NCBI RefSeq assembly: GCF_949628265.1
Contig: NC_088790.1
Coordinates: forward strand, 22,138,545 to 22,202,544
Reading direction: 5' to 3'
Length of the DNA: 64,000 bases
Origin: Cloeon dipterum
Taxonomy: Eukaryota; Arthropoda; Insecta; Ephemeroptera; Baetidae
This document shows, piece after piece, positions 53,392 to 64,000 of this stretch. Below the pieces are notes generated by a model. The model ran no database searches. It saw only the letters and a list, made by a program, of their open reading frames with translations, and was not told where the DNA came from. The position numbers were made by a program, and so were the translations under genes. Numbering within the stretch: the first letter of the stretch is position 1; the number at the start of each line of letters is the position of its first letter.

Positions 53392-54171
53392 TTTCTAAGC
53401 CAATCAAGTAGACAATTAAGATGATTTTGCACCCTTTGCTCCACTTTTCGACACCCGTGGATTCAACCAGTTATAATTTTTATCTTTAAAATTCTATTTT
53501 CTGTTTACTTTCGCTGAAAATAGAAAATAAGTCGATCTCGTCAGTGAAGCAGCGTTTGTTTTGGAAATAGATTTAGAGAGCCGGCTCGCCGCTGGCACCG
53601 GGAGCGCTGCAGTCAACACCAACAGGAGAGTAAGAAATGGGGAGGATTAAAACCGTGGAGTACTCGGTGATTCATATAAGAAAATTGCATCCAACCCAAC
53701 CAACCGCTGACTCCGCTGTATGCATTTCATTTTTGTTGGACTTCGACTTAAGCGTAAGACCCGCATTTAAGACAAAATAATCAGGTATCTACGCCAGACA
53801 AGACATTTTATTATTTTAAATAGATACACATCAGTAAAATAATTTTATTTATCCTCCATTCATATACAAAATAACATTGTATGATACACAAATAGTTGTC
53901 CGTGAGTGAGACATAAAGTACTAAAGAAAATAAAAAATATATGTATTTAATAAATTTATTATTAAAAATTATATTCAAATTTGTGATCGAGTTTTTTAAC
54001 TCTCAAAATTCAAAAAAAAATTAACTGTAAAATGTACAATCTTCAGCCACCACATACACTTACCGGTAAAATTTTATTCTTATGGAAAAAACTAGTGAGC
54101 GAGAGAAGTAGTTTTTGATAAAAGTATTATTGTGTAACAAAATATAATTATTACAAAAAATTACTACTTAC

Positions 54172-54260
54172 GGCATTGGCTGACGCACCACCCTGCTCTG
54201 AAGTTTTATTTTTTGAGGGTGCTCTTTGAACAAAATCATTTTCAAACTTAAAATTCTGAA
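54172..54260 (-). other. Exon-like sequence between SMU1 and the protease homologue
   Basis: An 89-base open stretch on the minus strand, bounded by a good acceptor (TGTCTTTTAG) and a perfect donor (GTAAGT). It encodes a polar peptide around NKTSEQGGASANA in one frame. I recognise no family and see no partner exons with matching phase. It may be an alternative exon of a neighbouring minus-strand gene or chance. Confidence 0.2.
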
Positions 54261-54489
54261 CTAAAAGACAAATTTCCATTAGTAAAAGTGACATTTCAGT
54301 GGGGTTTTCAGACAGGAAAAATGTTACAAAACTCTCCACACAAATGATTTTTACGATTATGTTTACATTTTTAATTTGCGTTGAAACTTATATTATCATA
54401 GAAATTACACTCATAATTTCAAATAAATGAAAATAATCGTCATATAATTGAAAAATCCATAACTTCTTATCAACACTATATATTAAATT

Positions 54490-55976
54490 TTAGGATGCCA
54501 TTTTTTGTATCCAATCAATGTAAGGGCCGATTCTGCAACAAAAGTCAGAGTGTCACGAAAGTGAACAAATCAGAAAACCATGTGTGTTATTTGCTGGCAT
54601 ACCTTGTGTACACGATGGGTTGCGACGCGTGACAAAGGTCAAAACCTGGTGCGATTGCAACAAGGGTAGCAAAGCCTTTGTCTGAAATAGTGACAGCGCC
54701 ACCTCCTCCCACCTGAATTAAAAATATGTATTTTCAGTCGGCTCAAAATTTCGCTTTTCTCTTATTCCAACTCACCTGACAAGGAATGCTGGTTTCCACG
54801 CACATCTGTTCTCCCTGCAGCTTAAATTGCACTTTTGACCAAATTTTCTGGCACGACGCTTGGTTCATTATGATCACTTCCGAGTAGCTCAAAGTGGAAT
54901 CTATCGAAAGGGTTTTAATATAGCCTCGATAAAATAAAATATCAATAATACTTTTCAAGTTTGAGGCTGCCAAAAGAGCGGTTTTACCCGCGTAACTTTC
55001 GTATTTCTTTAGAGCGGATGGCAGTTTCACAATATCAGAACTGTAGCCTGTGAAAGAAATTTAAAGCTTATTCGACTAAAATTTCGATTGGTTTAGAATT
55101 AAAGAACAAACCATTTGTCTCGATTTTCTGTTCAGACCTCAAAACTGCCAAATCTGCTGAGGTGACGCCGACAAAGGGGAAAATATTGTACTGCGGGTGC
55201 GTGTAGATTTTCTCTATTAAAACATTCTGCCTGGTCCCGAGTAGCACCACGTCCAAATATTTGGCATCGTCACTTTACAAGCAAATCATATACTTTAAAT
55301 AAATTTTAGACAAAAAAAATGAAAGAAAAGCTCACACTCCATAAACGCAGGATGCTGAAGTTATGATGGCATTTGAGCTGAAGACAGCCCCTGAACAATA
55401 TTTTCCATTAGTCCCGTTAGCAATTCCTACCATAAACGGAAACTGGTTTGGAGTAGCTAACTGAATTGCTTCTGTTGAATATTCATCATTAGCTTTATTA
55501 ATAATTTTTAATTTCAAAATTTTATACCTTTTGATACATCTATTGGAGTGGCAGCCAGTGCAACAGAAAGAGCCTTAAAAACAATAATTAAAATGTTTAA
55601 ATTCACATGTTTTCAAAATAATGTTCCTTTGCTCTTGAATGAAAAATTTCTTGGAAAATGATCCAACGCTATTAATGTCATTACGTGTTGATAATTATTT
55701 AACAAATTAGAAATGGTTATCAGATTCATGAAATTAACTTTAATAAGACTTTAAAACATATGTTTTTATAGCTTCTAGTATATTTTCATGACTTGATTAA
55801 AAAATTTAGTATGAATAAGTCATACAACACTTTTTATTTTAACGTTAACCGTGTATCACTTATTTTCCAGTTCAATTGCTGTTGAATTTCCTTCGTGATT
55901 TATAACAAATTTCAAACAAGATACTTACTGCAAACACTGTGCAAATCAGGGAAATCAGCCGGTTCATTGATACCAT
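54490..55976 (-). CDS. Secreted serine protease homologue (catalytically dead trypsin-like protein)
   Basis: Chymotrypsin-fold (S1A) protein of 271 residues. Exons (minus strand): 55929-55976, 55528-55573, 55336-55471, 55112-55272, 54776-55047, 54603-54712, 54490-54532; all phases fit. The first two exons encode a signal peptide (NRLISLICTVFA then ALSVALA). The catalytic His motif TAAHC is changed to TSASC, so His is lost. The catalytic Asp is kept in SADLAVLR. The GDSGGP motif is replaced by VGGGGAV, so Ser is lost too. The usual IVGG activation site is not seen. The C-terminus (PIVYTR, IGPYIDWIQ) is typical of the family. It cannot be a protease by the normal mechanism; known serine protease homologues act as cofactors or binding proteins in insect immunity and development. 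The intron at 55472-55527 is 56 bases. Length and end match a single-domain member. Confidence 0.87.
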
Positions 55977-56010
55977 GATGCGTGTTGCCTCTTCGTTTAG
56001 TCTAACAGCA

Positions 56011-56047
56011 GACTGTTCCGCTGGTAATCCAGTTTGAGTTATTTATA
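56011..56047 (-). promoter_or_regulatory. TATA box and initiator of the protease homologue gene
   Basis: On the minus strand TATAAATA lies at 56040-56047 and an initiator-like ACAGTC at 56011-56016. The spacing of about 33 bases is right for a core promoter and would give a 5' leader of about 38 bases before the ATG at 55976. Confidence 0.55.
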
Positions 56048-56967
56048 CGTTCCTAATATTGCCGACGAGGTTAAGTTGCTTTGGCGGCTTATCCCGACCT
56101 TCCCGCTGGCATGCTGAATGCGCCAGCATGTCTCTAATTACGGGGAGCAACTTGCAGGTGTGTGCTAGACCCGGCGCGTTTGTATGTGCGTAAGCAAATT
56201 TAATTTCGCGGGTAGCTGACGCTGGCGACCACCCATATGCTGAAATGATTGCTAGACGGATTCAGGAATATCGCCGTGACGTCAAGTACAGGAAATCAAG
56301 GAAAGTTCTGACGTCTGAAATCGAATTATCAACTATCACCAATTAGAAAATGTAATTCAATTCACTATCAACGTTATGGAATTTACTATCCAACATGAAA
56401 AATATACTTTATGATCAGAAAATTCTTCTTAGTGATTAACACCACGGATTAGTACATCCAATGCAGCAAGAAAATTTTTTGAAATTAACTTGATATTCTA
56501 TTTTAAAGATTTTTAAAAATTACTTTCGTTGTCGCTGATTGAAATTAAGTTTCAATCAGCCCCATTTTTATTTTTTGTCAGCTTTTTAACGGTATTATTC
56601 AGTCTTCCTTCTGAAATATCGTGATGTATCATGCTGAAAGGCGAATTTCCCTTACAAAGACGCAAGTTGGATTGTGAGAAGTCAAAATTCAGCGCTGAGA
56701 ACATGGCTTAACTCTGTGCAATGATCTTTCATTAATTTAAATCCGCCTTCTTTTTAATATCACATTTCTGGCTATTGTTTGATCTGTGTCCTTTTGATAA
56801 ATATTTCGATTAAAAATTGCACAGTGAAGTAAAATGATTCATAAAATAATATTTTTTGTATTTAAGAATGACACTCTATTCAAAATTGTAAGAAAAACTG
56901 ATTTTTCCTGTTGTCTTTGTTCAAACATGGAGGGTGAAAATAAGATGGAAATTTTTCCGAGGAAAAA

Positions 56968-57093
56968 ATGCTTTTTCGTCCACAAGGAAATCCAGTGTCG
57001 GATTTCCACGATGAGAAGTGCAGCAGATGCAGGTTGCGTCACAGCGAGCAAGCCAGAAGAGAGCAGGAGAAGGAAGCCGTGATGCTGCGGTAG
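56968..57093 (+). other. Possible short coding sequence
   Basis: A 41-codon open frame on the plus strand starting MLFRPQGN and ending EAVMLR, with a C-x2-C pair (EKCSRCRLR) and a basic-acidic helix-like tail. A poly(A) signal AATAAA follows at 57151-57156. The frame is open only from about 56944. It could be the last exon of an unseen gene or chance; nothing similar is known to me. Confidence 0.2.
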
Positions 57094-57190
57094 GCGTTGG
57101 ACCAGTTCCCTCGCTGACGATCGAATGAATGAGTTATTTGTCCAGGTTTAAATAAAATGAATTGTTATTGCCAACAAGGATTGCACGCAT

Positions 57191-57196
57191 TTTATT
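57191..57196 (-). terminator. Candidate poly(A) signal of the nicotinic receptor gene
   Basis: AATAAA on the minus strand about 150 bases after the stop codon at 57348. Confidence 0.5.
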
Positions 57197-57347
57197 GAAA
57201 ACATCTTAGTCTACGAAATCTAAAATATATTTTATTTGTTCTCAAAGTGTACGGAGCTAACACAAAACACAAACTAACAACAAATAACTAAAGACTCTTC
57301 TTCTTCAGATGATTCTCCTCTGAAAAGTTAGAAAAATAAAGGTTTAA

Positions 57348-60300
57348 TTATCGCTCATTTGCGTCCATAATGAGACAGTTTATTACCACGGTAGTGGTGG
57401 CAAATTCTGAAAACTTCTTGTCGATGGGCACGCGGTCGTCGTAAAGCGTCGGTGCCTGCAGAATGATGCCCGCGGTGCCCACCAGCACTGCCAGCGTGAA
57501 AATCCAAAGGAACAACCGGTCCAGCACCATCGCCACGTATTTCCAATCTTCCTTGACCTATAAAACATTGTTTTTTTCTATATTATACATAAAGTCAAAT
57601 TTATAACAAGCACAAAACATTTAAATTTAACTTTTTTCATTTTAAAAATGATTTTGATTGTTAAAACAATAATTTATTTTTTGTATATATAGCAGTTTTT
57701 ATATATATTATAAAATTTAAATATAAAAATAAATTGGGTTTTTGTGTTTTCTATAATTATATCTTTTTGTTAAGTTTTGATAAAAATATTAAATTTATAA
57801 AATCCGTGTAGCATTGGCACCATTGTTAGATTAATTTAAAAATGATTTCTTTTAGGGTCATTTTTGTTCATTAGGATTGCTGGGATAGTGTAAAACTTTT
57901 ATTAAAAAAAGTAAGGTACCTTAGTGGATTCTTCGAGCATGCGAGTGTGCTCGGCGATGAAGCGGACGCAGAAGCAGGTCTTGTGCACTTCCGGCGGGCA
58001 GTTTGTGTGCGAGAAGGCGGGGTTGTTGAGCACTGGACTCTTGTCTTCGGCGTCGTCGGCGGCCACGCCAGGCCCCATCACGGAGTCCAGGGGCGGCGGG
58101 GTGAGCACGAGGGGCGGGGAACCGGGTGGTGGCCCGGGTGGTGGCCCGTGGATTTGGCAGCTGCCCCGCAGAGACCCCGACGCCGAGAACTCGGGCGGAA
58201 GGGGCGCCGCCATTCTGCACAAATTACAGGTGGTGAAAAAATGGAATTATTATAAAAAAAATACGTGGTGCAAGCAAAAAAGCGGTAAAAAAGCAGCCAA
58301 ATTAGGTTTATCAACTGCACACGTTTTCGACAAATCAAATTTCGACTTTATTGCCGCTGACATCGGCAGAAAAGTTATTCTTTCGGTGCAGCACATGCTG
58401 CTGATCGATCGATTTCATTTTTCAATGGCCAGGCGAGATGGGAATTATTAATTGCGAAAACTTTTCTCTTGTTCACATGTGTTTAAAATTTCATTCCGCT
58501 TCGGGCTATTTAGTTAAAAATTGATTGGTCGAAAAGTACGTGTAAAATTGCTGAAATGGTAATAATATCCTCGTTGGTAGAAGACGAGTGATAAGCTAAA
58601 AAGCACAAGTTTGAAATTTATTGGCCGAGCCTAAATAATGCATTAAGCGAAAAGAAAGTGTCGCCCATTAAAAAATAAAGACAAAGGCGAAAAGTTAACT
58701 GGCGCCAGCCCAAAAGGTTGCTCCATAAATTATTCGGCAGCACGAGTAAGTTCTACGGGAAGTTTGGCTCCTAAAAAGTCTGTTGCACATGCGACGAGCG
58801 CTAGAAACCGACGGGCATGCTAGAGCTTAATTTATTAAATTTAAAAAAAATGTGCTGTGGATAGGAAGGTCCGTAAGAGGCCATGCAGGAGAGAATTTTT
58901 CTACTCGACTTCTCTCTTGACATTTTTTTTTTTATTTCAACTGCAGCAATTCTCGATCATTACACAGTCCGTCTTCGAGAGACGAGTGCTATTTTTTTGT
59001 TTTAATTTGTGACGGTGTGCGTGCGGTGGGTATACCCTGTGGCCTGGTCGTCGTCGTCGTCATCGTCGTCGCTGATCTCCTCGGTGTGCTGCTGGGCGCG
59101 GTGCAGCTGCCGGTGGCGCCGCAGGCGGCGCTGCCTCTGCTGGTGCAGCTCGACGCGCCGCGCGATCGCCGCGATCAACGCCTCTCGGGGGGTCGAGCAG
59201 CACGACAGCGAACTACGGGGACAGCCAGGGGACAAACACACTCAGCATGCCACACCCACTTGTTCCGACACCCCGCATTCTCTCGCGATCAGCCCCGCAA
59301 TAAAACAATTCAATTAGTAATTAGCTTCCGTTCGACGCGGCCCCCCAACGCACGTCTGCCTGCTGCATATTGAGATATGTGCGCCGACACGCGAATCGAT
59401 TTTCGCGCAGTGACTTGCATGATGGATTTTTACGTTACAATAATATGTGGGCACCCCCAAAACCCTTCGGTGCACCAGGGAGGGTTGAGACGAGCCGAAT
59501 AGTGTGCGGTTTTTACGATTCTGACAGTTACAAGCCGACATTTGGTTTTCCAATATATCGCAAAAACAGAAAAAAATCACGTTTAAGTTTAATTTCTTTG
59601 AATAAATTTAAATTAAACAAAATTACATTACATGTTTTTGAGGACTACTTAAACACTGTCCCAAAGTCAAGAAATGCGTACAAAATTTTAATTAAAAACC
59701 TTTTGACCTGAAATGACTTAAAAGAAAATGACTTTAAAATTTATTTTAGTTTGAAAAATAAATATTTAACAGAAACACTAGGTTGAAGTGTCTGGAAAAA
59801 ATCAAAACTTAATGTGATTAACACACAAAATGAATTTTAAATTAAATTAATCAATATGCATATATAATTCAGACTATGTACACATTTTTTAAGATATTTA
59901 AAGGTATATGATAATGCATTTCTCTAAAATATCCAAAGACTAAATTAATTCCGCAAAAATACAAAAATATTTTTTAATTTTAGTGGTGTTGACATGCAGA
60001 TCGCTTATCGTGAATCAACAACCATATATCTTGTGACCCTTTCCTTATTTACTCAGCATTATAACTTATTTTTTAAAAATTTTAAACCATTAAAATTTAT
60101 TGTTTTAAAATTAAAATATTTTAAACATTCAATTTTATAGATTTAGAATATAACTAGCCAAAAAAATCTAATAGAGTCTGAACAATTATAATTATTTATA
60201 ATTGAGACTAGCTATAAATGTGATATTAGAGAATCAAAACTCAATTTATTTACTCATTATGAACAGTACATTATATTATACTTTACAAAATTCAAAATTC

Positions 60301-62552
60301 AGGCTCTTAACACGACAAGTTCGTAATAACTTTCTTAGATTAAGGCAATGCGCTTAGTCTTCAAGATTCTGTGAACAAATATTTAACACAGATTTCCCGG
60401 GAAAGGAACCTCGAAACTTAGTAATTAAGACACCCCAACAACATATACCTAAAAATCAGAAAAATCAATGAACAAAAATTTTAAAATTGCGGACTGTAAT
60501 AATCTTTAATGTCACTTTTGCAGCAAAAAATGCAAACAGACTTCCACGCTCGATGCGTATTAAAATTGCGCCTTGCGGGTGGCGGATTTGTCTGAGAATA
60601 GCGGTCATTTTCAAAGTTTGAATGGAACGATGCCCGTTTGTATGTATTGGCCGTCCTTTCTTTCTCTCTTTTCGATAAAATTGCGCAACCGGCTACCGCC
60701 TTATCTCGGCCGGCGAAAGGCGGAGGGAAACTGTCATTGCTTTTCTGCTTTATCTAAAATAACAAAAGGGGTAAAAACACGTCGGCCCGGCGCAGCACCT
60801 TGCGATAGAGCGAACTAGTATGAAAAGACCTGCTTCGGACAGGAGGAAAGTCGAGACTAGCAGCTAATTTCCAATTACTGCGCCGCCTTCTGGTCCAATA
60901 TCTGGCCTAGTGTGTCGTATATACGAATCTAAATTTAGCAATTTTGCTGAGCTAAAAACTGCGGTGCTCGACTATGTAATGGAGTCTCCAGCGGGGTGTT
61001 TCTATAAAGTGGCGGGGCTATCTATTCAACCACTTCCTTGGAGCGAATTTAAAACGAGCCTGGTACACACATTTCAGGGGATTTTTTTTTTAAGTTTGGC
61101 GCCGACAGAAAAATACGCGGCAAAAATTTGGACCCTGCAGTCAAATCCAGCTCTTAATAAAATCCAGCTCCAAGAAAGCGAGAAACTCTCAGGTAATTTT
61201 TCAGTGGTTTTATTGCGGCTGCGGAGAGAACCAAGGCCGAAACGGTCTCATGAAAGAAATGACGCGGGGTGAGGGGAGGGTGGAAGGTGGCGTGAATACC
61301 TGGGCGAGGAGGACAACTCCTCTTTGAGGGAGTGCGCCCTTGAGGGCGGACGCGGCTGCTCGATGAGGACGGGTGGCTCGGAGGGCGCGGTCGGCTGGTA
61401 GGGGTAGTAGGCCTGCGGCAGCATACAGCGGTTGTAGCGGTGCAGCTCGTACTGGTACTGCGGCCGACGCATCACCAGCAGCCGCGGCAGAATGTGGATG
61501 AACACGCGCTTCACCCACGGCGCCATCCTGTGCGTCTGTGGCGACCGGAAGTGAACGTTGAGCACCACCACCGTAACGCATATGCTGCGAACACGGCCAC
61601 AAATACTCACCACGATTTCAATGCATGGTTATTTTGTGCAAATGGCCGGAAAGGGAATGAAATTTGCTCAATTTTAAAACGGAATTAATATAATTTGTAA
61701 AGCTTTTATGCCTCGTAAAAGTTTGAAATGGAGTATGGCTTTATTACTTCGTGTTTTCAGTGAGGACAATTATGCATCAATGACTAGTGTAATGAGCTGA
61801 GTGAATATGGGCTTTCATTTGACAGGGTTTAAGCGTTCTTATATATTCCATCCATTTCATTTCTCGTTTAAAGCATCGAAAACCTGGGAATATTCCAGTT
61901 TATATTTTTAATATTGCTACCATTGCATTGGCACTGTTCAAATTGTTTTTAAAAAGGCGACTTTTACATTTATTCTTTTAATTTCGCTCTTTACAAGGAA
62001 ACGAACGGCACTTTATGAGCAGTCAATCTATAATTTAAATGAAAATTCGTTTGGAGAGCACTTCTCTCGCCATCGATGAGCAGCATTATGAATTCATTCG
62101 TTCCACTTGCTCTCCTTTTATCAGTCGATCGTAAATTTTTTTGCTTTGAACAGCGCAATAAATTGCCGCAATAAAACTGCTTTCAATTAACACGTAACGA
62201 TAAAAATGCGGCGGGAGCGGGCGCAACACGCGCTGAGGGCATGATTATGTACACGTTTTTCTTCCTTTCTTTCTTTCTTTCTTTCGTTCTTTCTTTCGCC
62301 GGTGCCATTAAGATTAATGACGCCCTCTACGAAGGAAACGACGGGGGAGCAGCGTGATATTAGCATATTCATGGGGTGTTAATGAGAAAAGAAAGAAATC
62401 GAGAGCATGGTTTACCTTATCGAGACGAGTATCATGGCGAATATGAGGTACTTGCCCAGCAGCGGCACCACCAGGCTCGTGGGAGGAATGATCTCCACAA
62501 CCAGCAGGAAGAACACGTGGAGGCTAATGAGGATCGAGATAGACAGTGTCAC
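57348..62552 (-). CDS. Nicotinic acetylcholine receptor alpha-type subunit (3' half, 5 exons)
   Basis: Cys-loop ligand-gated cation channel subunit; the ligand-binding domain and M1 lie to the right of the window. Exons (minus strand): 62416-62552, 61300-61584, 59036-59212, 57920-58214, 57348-57557, all in phase, 367 residues in the window. The first encodes the pore helix M2 ([31 protein letters not shown]) and the start of M3; the second ends M3 ([12 protein letters not shown]) and enters the cytoplasmic loop ([22 protein letters not shown]). The loop of roughly 245 residues includes a run of eight Asp (59036-59212 exon) and Gly-Pro-rich stretches (57920-58214). The last exon holds the amphipathic [14 protein letters not shown] and M4, ending MDANER. 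The sequence fits the insect alpha1-alpha4 group; I cannot pick the exact orthologue without a tree. Confidence 0.93.
59213..61299 (-). other. Intron of the nicotinic receptor gene
   Basis: AT-rich intron between the M3/loop exon and the poly-Asp exon. Splice phase (2) fits directly across it, so no extra exon is needed. I see nothing else convincing. Confidence 0.6.
62259..62296. repeat. CTTT microsatellite
   Basis: About nine imperfect CTTT units inside the intron just downstream of the M2-M3 exon of the receptor gene. Confidence 0.85.
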
Positions 62553-64000
62553 CTGTGCCCAGAAGCAATAGTTAGTTTTCCATTTAGAAAATTTAAATAA
62601 CAAAAAATACGATTTGTCACATTAAAACAGGGAAAATTATTTCTTCAAACCAAATTACTCAGATAAATTTCAAGCAATGATAGGTTTTTTTGTTTTTAGT
62701 GGCTGTAAATTATTTAAAATGGTGATTTTTAATTTTGATTTGAACATACGACTAGATGAAAAGTATTTTTTTCATTTTCAGGATGAGTTCAGTTTTTGTG
62801 TGATGTAAAACTTGAAATTTTTAAACAAACCAAATGAACCTGAAAAGTAAATTTTACTCGCTGAGAGAATCGCAACAAAATACGAATGCCAATATTAAAC
62901 TATTTCATAACGTGGAATAATGATAAAAAATGCTTATGCTATGAAAACATTAAATTTCCGTTTTAACATTTAGACACAAATTTTTTAAACCTTTAAAAAT
63001 TCACCTATGTGAGATAAAAGCCAATACAAAATTAATTTTAAAAGTTAATAAAAACTTAAAATACAAGTTGATAAGCTTAAAATCTAATTAATTTGCTTCG
63101 CATAATTAAAATAGAACAATTTCCTTGCTGTCTAGCGGGAATGCGGAGTGAAGTGTAATTAGTTTTTGAAAATAAATTGCCCGGATGTTTCAAGTTGCGT
63201 CGAGGAGAGTGGTTTTCCTTGCCTAACTGATGGCGTGCAATAAAGCTGGAGGGCGCGCGGAATAGTTCAACTCTCTGAAAATGAATTCTTGAGAATTCCT
63301 CGGGCATCGTTTGGAAGTAAATCAAAGTGAGGAGAGAATTTTTGACGAGATCTGCTCGCCGCGTGCGTTCTGGCGTTGATTTCCTGTCTTTCCCTCTCTT
63401 TCTCACGTCAAAAGAGGCTGTTTACATAGCGCCTGTCATTTGCAAACTATAGGCAACCGGCTCGACGGGCGCGTCTGACAAAAAGCCCACTTTTGCGCCG
63501 GGGCACATTCCAAGACAGCCAACCAGCCAGCCTTGTGATAATAATAGGCAAGCAAAGAAACGGCTCGGCCCTCGGGCGCAGTTTGAATTTTACTTGCAGC
63601 GCCGCAGTTTGCTTTGGTAGGCAAAGTTTTCCGTCTTTTGATGAGCGAAAGGACGGAAGAAAGGTGGATTTTCTTCTCCACGCAGCACGCAGGCGGGCAA
63701 ACACAGTGCCCTGAAATTGAGCGCGCAGCTAAGGAACAAGAAGGCGCATTGTTAAGCGCTTTGTGTGCCCACCCTCCCGCCCACCCCATCTAGTATGCGC
63801 CGCTGCTTTGATCTCGCGGCGGGCAATCGGGAATTCGCAGGAAGCTACAAAGTGCTGCGCTCCATGCCAACATTTAATCGCGTTTCAATTAGATACGTTC
63901 GCCAGACGATGGCTAGACGAGTACATCCTTCACCTCTCTGATCTTTTCTAGGCGCCAAGCCAAGCGGACTAAAATAAATCGTCAGTTTTTTCTGCTCTTG
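62553..64000 (-). other. Upstream intron of the nicotinic receptor gene
   Basis: Sequence upstream of the M2-M3 exon. No exon encoding M1 or the ligand-binding domain is found before the window edge. GC-rich patches (63220-63960) have open frames on both strands without recognisable domains. Confidence 0.5.

Noticed and set aside
57924..58451. 175-codon plus-strand frame opposite a nicotinic receptor exon
   Set aside because: It is antisense to a GC-rich loop exon whose splice phase fits the receptor on the minus strand.

Overview
The window is nuclear DNA from an arthropod, almost certainly an insect. It has AT-rich introns and spacers, GC-rich coding exons with standard splice sites, a ZAD-type zinc-finger protein (a family typical of arthropods, expanded in insects), a nicotinic receptor subunit close to insect alpha subunits, and a MuSK-like Nrk receptor kinase. 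I cannot name the species. All gene models below are spliced by hand from exon/intron signals and reading phase.

Layout: (1) 1-7844, no gene recognised. (2) 7845-22052 (+), the 3' part of Nrk (last Ig exon, Frizzled domain, kringle, transmembrane segment, tyrosine kinase). (3) 11286-16908 (-), inside the large Nrk intron, an intact 1701-residue protein with the order caspase, second caspase-like domain, NACHT ATPase, about 17 ankyrin repeats. (4) 23432-24632, a broken copy of a ZAD zinc-finger gene. (5) 25117-30809 (-) and 37482-43162 (-), two further copies of the caspase-NACHT-ankyrin gene, each carrying one frameshift. (6) Between and after them, fragments of Nrk and of the ZAD gene, a 3.9-kb terminal-inverted-repeat element and several fold-back elements. 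(7) 46221-49917 (+), the intact ZAD gene with 13 C2H2 fingers. (8) 50585-53391 (-), SMU1. (9) 54490-55976 (-), a secreted serine protease homologue lacking two catalytic residues. (10) 57348-62552 (-), the 3' half of a nicotinic acetylcholine receptor alpha subunit.

The block from about 10.9 to 47.3 kb is a tandem triplication of one segment: NLR-like gene, Nrk exons, first ZAD exons. The left copy keeps the complete Nrk 3' end and the right copy keeps the complete ZAD gene; every internal Nrk and ZAD copy is decaying. The NLR-like genes are the exception: all three keep full exon structure with single small lesions in two.

The main discovery candidate is this NLR-like family. It joins an executioner (caspase), a catalytically dead caspase-like domain, an ATP-driven oligomerisation switch (NACHT) and a probable sensor (ankyrin repeats) in one polypeptide, a combination normally built from separate sensor, adaptor and protease proteins. 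The NACHT region is nearly invariant between copies while the ankyrin region differs more, as expected of an immune or cell-death receptor cluster. Function is inferred from domain content only.
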